6,748 bases of DNA from an uncultured Acidimicrobiaceae bacterium (GTDB taxonomy: Bacteria; Actinomycetota; Acidimicrobiia; Acidimicrobiales; MedAcidi-G1). This document shows positions 5,725-6,748 of the stretch, one piece after another. Made by a program: the position numbers and the translations under genes. Numbering within the stretch: position 1 is the first letter of the stretch; every line of letters begins with the position of its first letter. Under the pieces are notes generated by a model. The model was not told where the DNA came from and searched no databases. It worked only from the letters and a program-made list of their open reading frames with translations. The stretch spans positions 1 through 6,748 of the forward strand of contig CAJXIS010000122.1 in NCBI GenBank assembly GCA_913054115.1, in the 5' to 3' direction.

Positions 5725-6533
5725 CAGCCCCGACCCCCGTCGTCCGCAACCACCGACGCCACGAGCGCCGCGACGTCGAGGGAACCCGATGCCTGCCCCA
5801 CGACCGCGTGGACGAGGAACTCGACGTTCCCCTCGGCACCCGTGATCGGCGACACCATGCCGTCCATGATGGCGGCTCCGGCGTCGCAAACCGACCGCAA
5901 CACCTTCTCGAGCACGCGATGCCAGACCTCCGGGTCCCGGATCACCCCCCGGCCGCGGTCCGCCTCCGCCCGACCCGCCTCGAACTGGGGCTTGACCAGG
6001 AGCACCATCGAGGAACCCCCGCCCACCAGGGCGACCAGGTCCGGCAGCACCGTCGTCAACGAGATGAACGACACGTCGGCGACGAGAACGTCGAAGGGGG
6101 CACCGACCTCGTCAGGGACCACGTCCCGGACGTCGGTCCGCTCGCGAACCGTGACCCGGTCGTCGTCACGGAGCCGCTGATGGAGCTGGCCCCGACCCAC
6201 ATCGATCGCCACGACGGACCTGGCGCCACGTTGCAGAAGGCAGTCGGTGAACCCGCCGGTGCTCGACCCGACATCGACCGCCCGTTGCCCGGCGACCACG
6301 ATCGGGAACCTGGACAGTGCCGCATCGAGCTTCTCTCCACCGCGGCCCACGAACCGCGACGGCGGCCCCAGGACGACCACGGCCTGACCGGTGGCCACCT
6401 GGCGTGCGGCCTTGTCGGCCGGCGCCCCGTCGACGGTGACCCGCCCGGACGCGATCAGGTCCTGTGCCTGCGTCCGGCTGTCGACAAGCCCCCTGCGCAC
6501 CATCTCCTGATCGAGCCGGCGACGGGCGCTCAT
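5724..6533 (-). CDS. tlyA: TlyA family rRNA (cytidine-2'-O)-methyltransferase
   Basis: Methylates ribose 2'-OH groups of rRNA cytidines: C1920 of 23S and, in the longer TlyA-II type, also C1409 of 16S; in mycobacteria its loss gives capreomycin resistance. The 269 residues agree with the TlyA-II length (268 in M. tuberculosis). Residues 5-60 are an S4 RNA-binding domain (RLDQEMVRRGL, then LIASGRVTVDG). The FtsJ-like Rossmann domain has the SAM motif DVGSSTGGFTDCLL (87-100), VADVSF (151-156), LLVKPQFEAGR (178-188) and SPITGAEGNVEFL (228-240). The catalytic tetrad K68, D153, K181, E238 is complete. The interdomain linker that reads RAWV in M. tuberculosis is SRFV here (59-62). The ATG at 6533 is preceded by GGGGTGA at a good distance, 7 bases after the HAD stop. 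TlyA can also be annotated as hemolysin, but the methyltransferase role is the supported one. Confidence 0.96.
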   Translation of the reverse strand: MSARRRLDQEMVRRGLVDSRTQAQDLIASGRVTVDGAPADKAARQVATGQAVVVLGPPSRFVGRGGEKLDAALSRFPIVVAGQRAVDVGSSTGGFTDCLLQRGARSVVAIDVGRGQLHQRLRDDDRVTVRERTDVRDVVPDEVGAPFDVLVADVSFISLTTVLPDLVALVGGGSSMVLLVKPQFEAGRAEADRGRGVIRDPEVWHRVLEKVLRSVCDAGAAIMDGMVSPITGAEGNVEFLVHAVVGQASGSLDVAALVASVVADDGGRG

Positions 6534-6540
6534 CGTCCGT

Positions 6541-6547
6541 TCACCCC
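6541..6547 (-). promoter_or_regulatory. Shine-Dalgarno-like sequence for tlyA overlapping the HAD stop codon
   Basis: GGGGTGA on the minus strand is partly complementary to the 16S rRNA 3' end and ends 7 bases before the tlyA ATG. Its last three bases are the stop codon of the HAD gene, so termination and tlyA initiation share the same site, supporting co-translation of the pair. Confidence 0.5.
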
Positions 6548-6748
6548 AGGTGCGCCTTCACCAGCGACGCAAGGTCGATCGCGACCCTGTCGGGCTCCGG
6601 ATCGACCGGGAAGTCAGCCTCACCGGTCACGCCGGTCAGGACCAGGGCGAACTCCCAGCCCAACGCCCTGGCGAGCAGGCCGTCGGTATCCGGTCGGTCG
6701 CCGACGACGATGCCCCCATCGCCGGCCCGGTCGAGCACCACCTCGCAG
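6541..6748 (-). CDS. HAD-superfamily phosphatase (HAD-IIA, NagD-like), C-terminal end only
   Basis: Only the last 68 codons are present; the gene continues past the window's right edge. The visible part has HAD motif IV in IVVGDRPDTDGLLARALG, followed by ALVLTGVTGE, the arrangement found at the end of HAD-IIA (NagD/phosphoglycolate-phosphatase-like) enzymes. The stretch ending DRVAIDLASLVKAHLG is the usual terminal helix. Motif I (DxD nucleophile) and the cap domain lie outside the window, so catalytic integrity cannot be assessed. In M. tuberculosis the matching place, just before tlyA, holds Rv1692, described as a glycerol-3-phosphate phosphatase; that role is a reasonable guess by position. 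GTG codons at 6741 and 6738 are internal, not starts. Confidence 0.85.
   Translation of the reverse strand, partial: CEVVLDRAGDGGIVVGDRPDTDGLLARALGWEFALVLTGVTGEADFPVDPEPDRVAIDLASLVKAHLG

Noticed and set aside
5725..5889. 55-residue N-terminal extension of NAD kinase
   Set aside because: It lies inside tlyA in another frame and is Arg/Gly-rich; the ATG at 5724 overlapping the tlyA stop fits the family start.
5143..6180. 345-codon plus-strand open frame opposite nadK and tlyA
   Set aside because: It crosses two well-supported minus-strand genes and shows no domain.

Overview
The window is a very GC-rich piece of bacterial chromosome, probably from an actinobacterium (Actinomycetota). All seven complete or partial genes after position 359 lie on the minus strand. 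Minus-strand order is HAD phosphatase (C-terminal end only), tlyA, nadK, recN, pyrG, a Nudix hydrolase, then an HD-domain protein. The end of a plus-strand trpS faces this block. The order HAD-IIA phosphatase / tlyA / NAD kinase / recN / pyrG / Nudix matches, from memory, the Rv1692-Rv1700 neighbourhood of Mycobacterium tuberculosis. The main differences are the absence of the two genes mycobacteria carry between recN and pyrG, and an HD-domain gene directly after the Nudix gene. A deep-branching, non-mycobacterial lineage such as Acidimicrobiia is plausible, but the sequence does not prove it.

Layout: 1-349 is the C-terminal end of tryptophanyl-tRNA synthetase (+). 360-890 is an uncharacterised HD-domain protein (-), converging on trpS with only 10 bases between stop codons. 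887-1441 is a Nudix hydrolase of the ADP-ribose pyrophosphatase type. 1438-3081 is CTP synthase. 3082-3139 is a short spacer with a GC hairpin and a possible -10 element close to the pyrG GTG start. 3140-4756 is recN, whose best start is a GTG. 4757-4914 is the longest non-coding stretch (158 bases); it holds several inverted repeats and an imperfect 15-base direct repeat. 4915-5724 is NAD kinase, 5724-6533 is TlyA rRNA 2'-O-methyltransferase, and 6541-6748 is the end of a HAD-family phosphatase.

The genes form two tightly packed groups. In HAD-tlyA-nadK the spacer is 7 bases and then the genes overlap by 1 base. In pyrG-Nudix-HD there are two successive 4-base ATGA overlaps. recN sits between them with its own Shine-Dalgarno-supported start. 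Functionally the region is housekeeping: tRNA charging, CTP synthesis, nucleotide-sugar or ADP-ribose clean-up, NADP supply, DNA break repair and ribosome modification.

The numerous long open frames on the opposite strand of these genes are GC-rich shadows. I did not find a mobile element, CRISPR array, RNA gene or defence system. The least explained items are the HD protein coupled to the Nudix enzyme, the Nudix enzyme's lack of the usual family-marker proline, and the structured leader upstream of recN.
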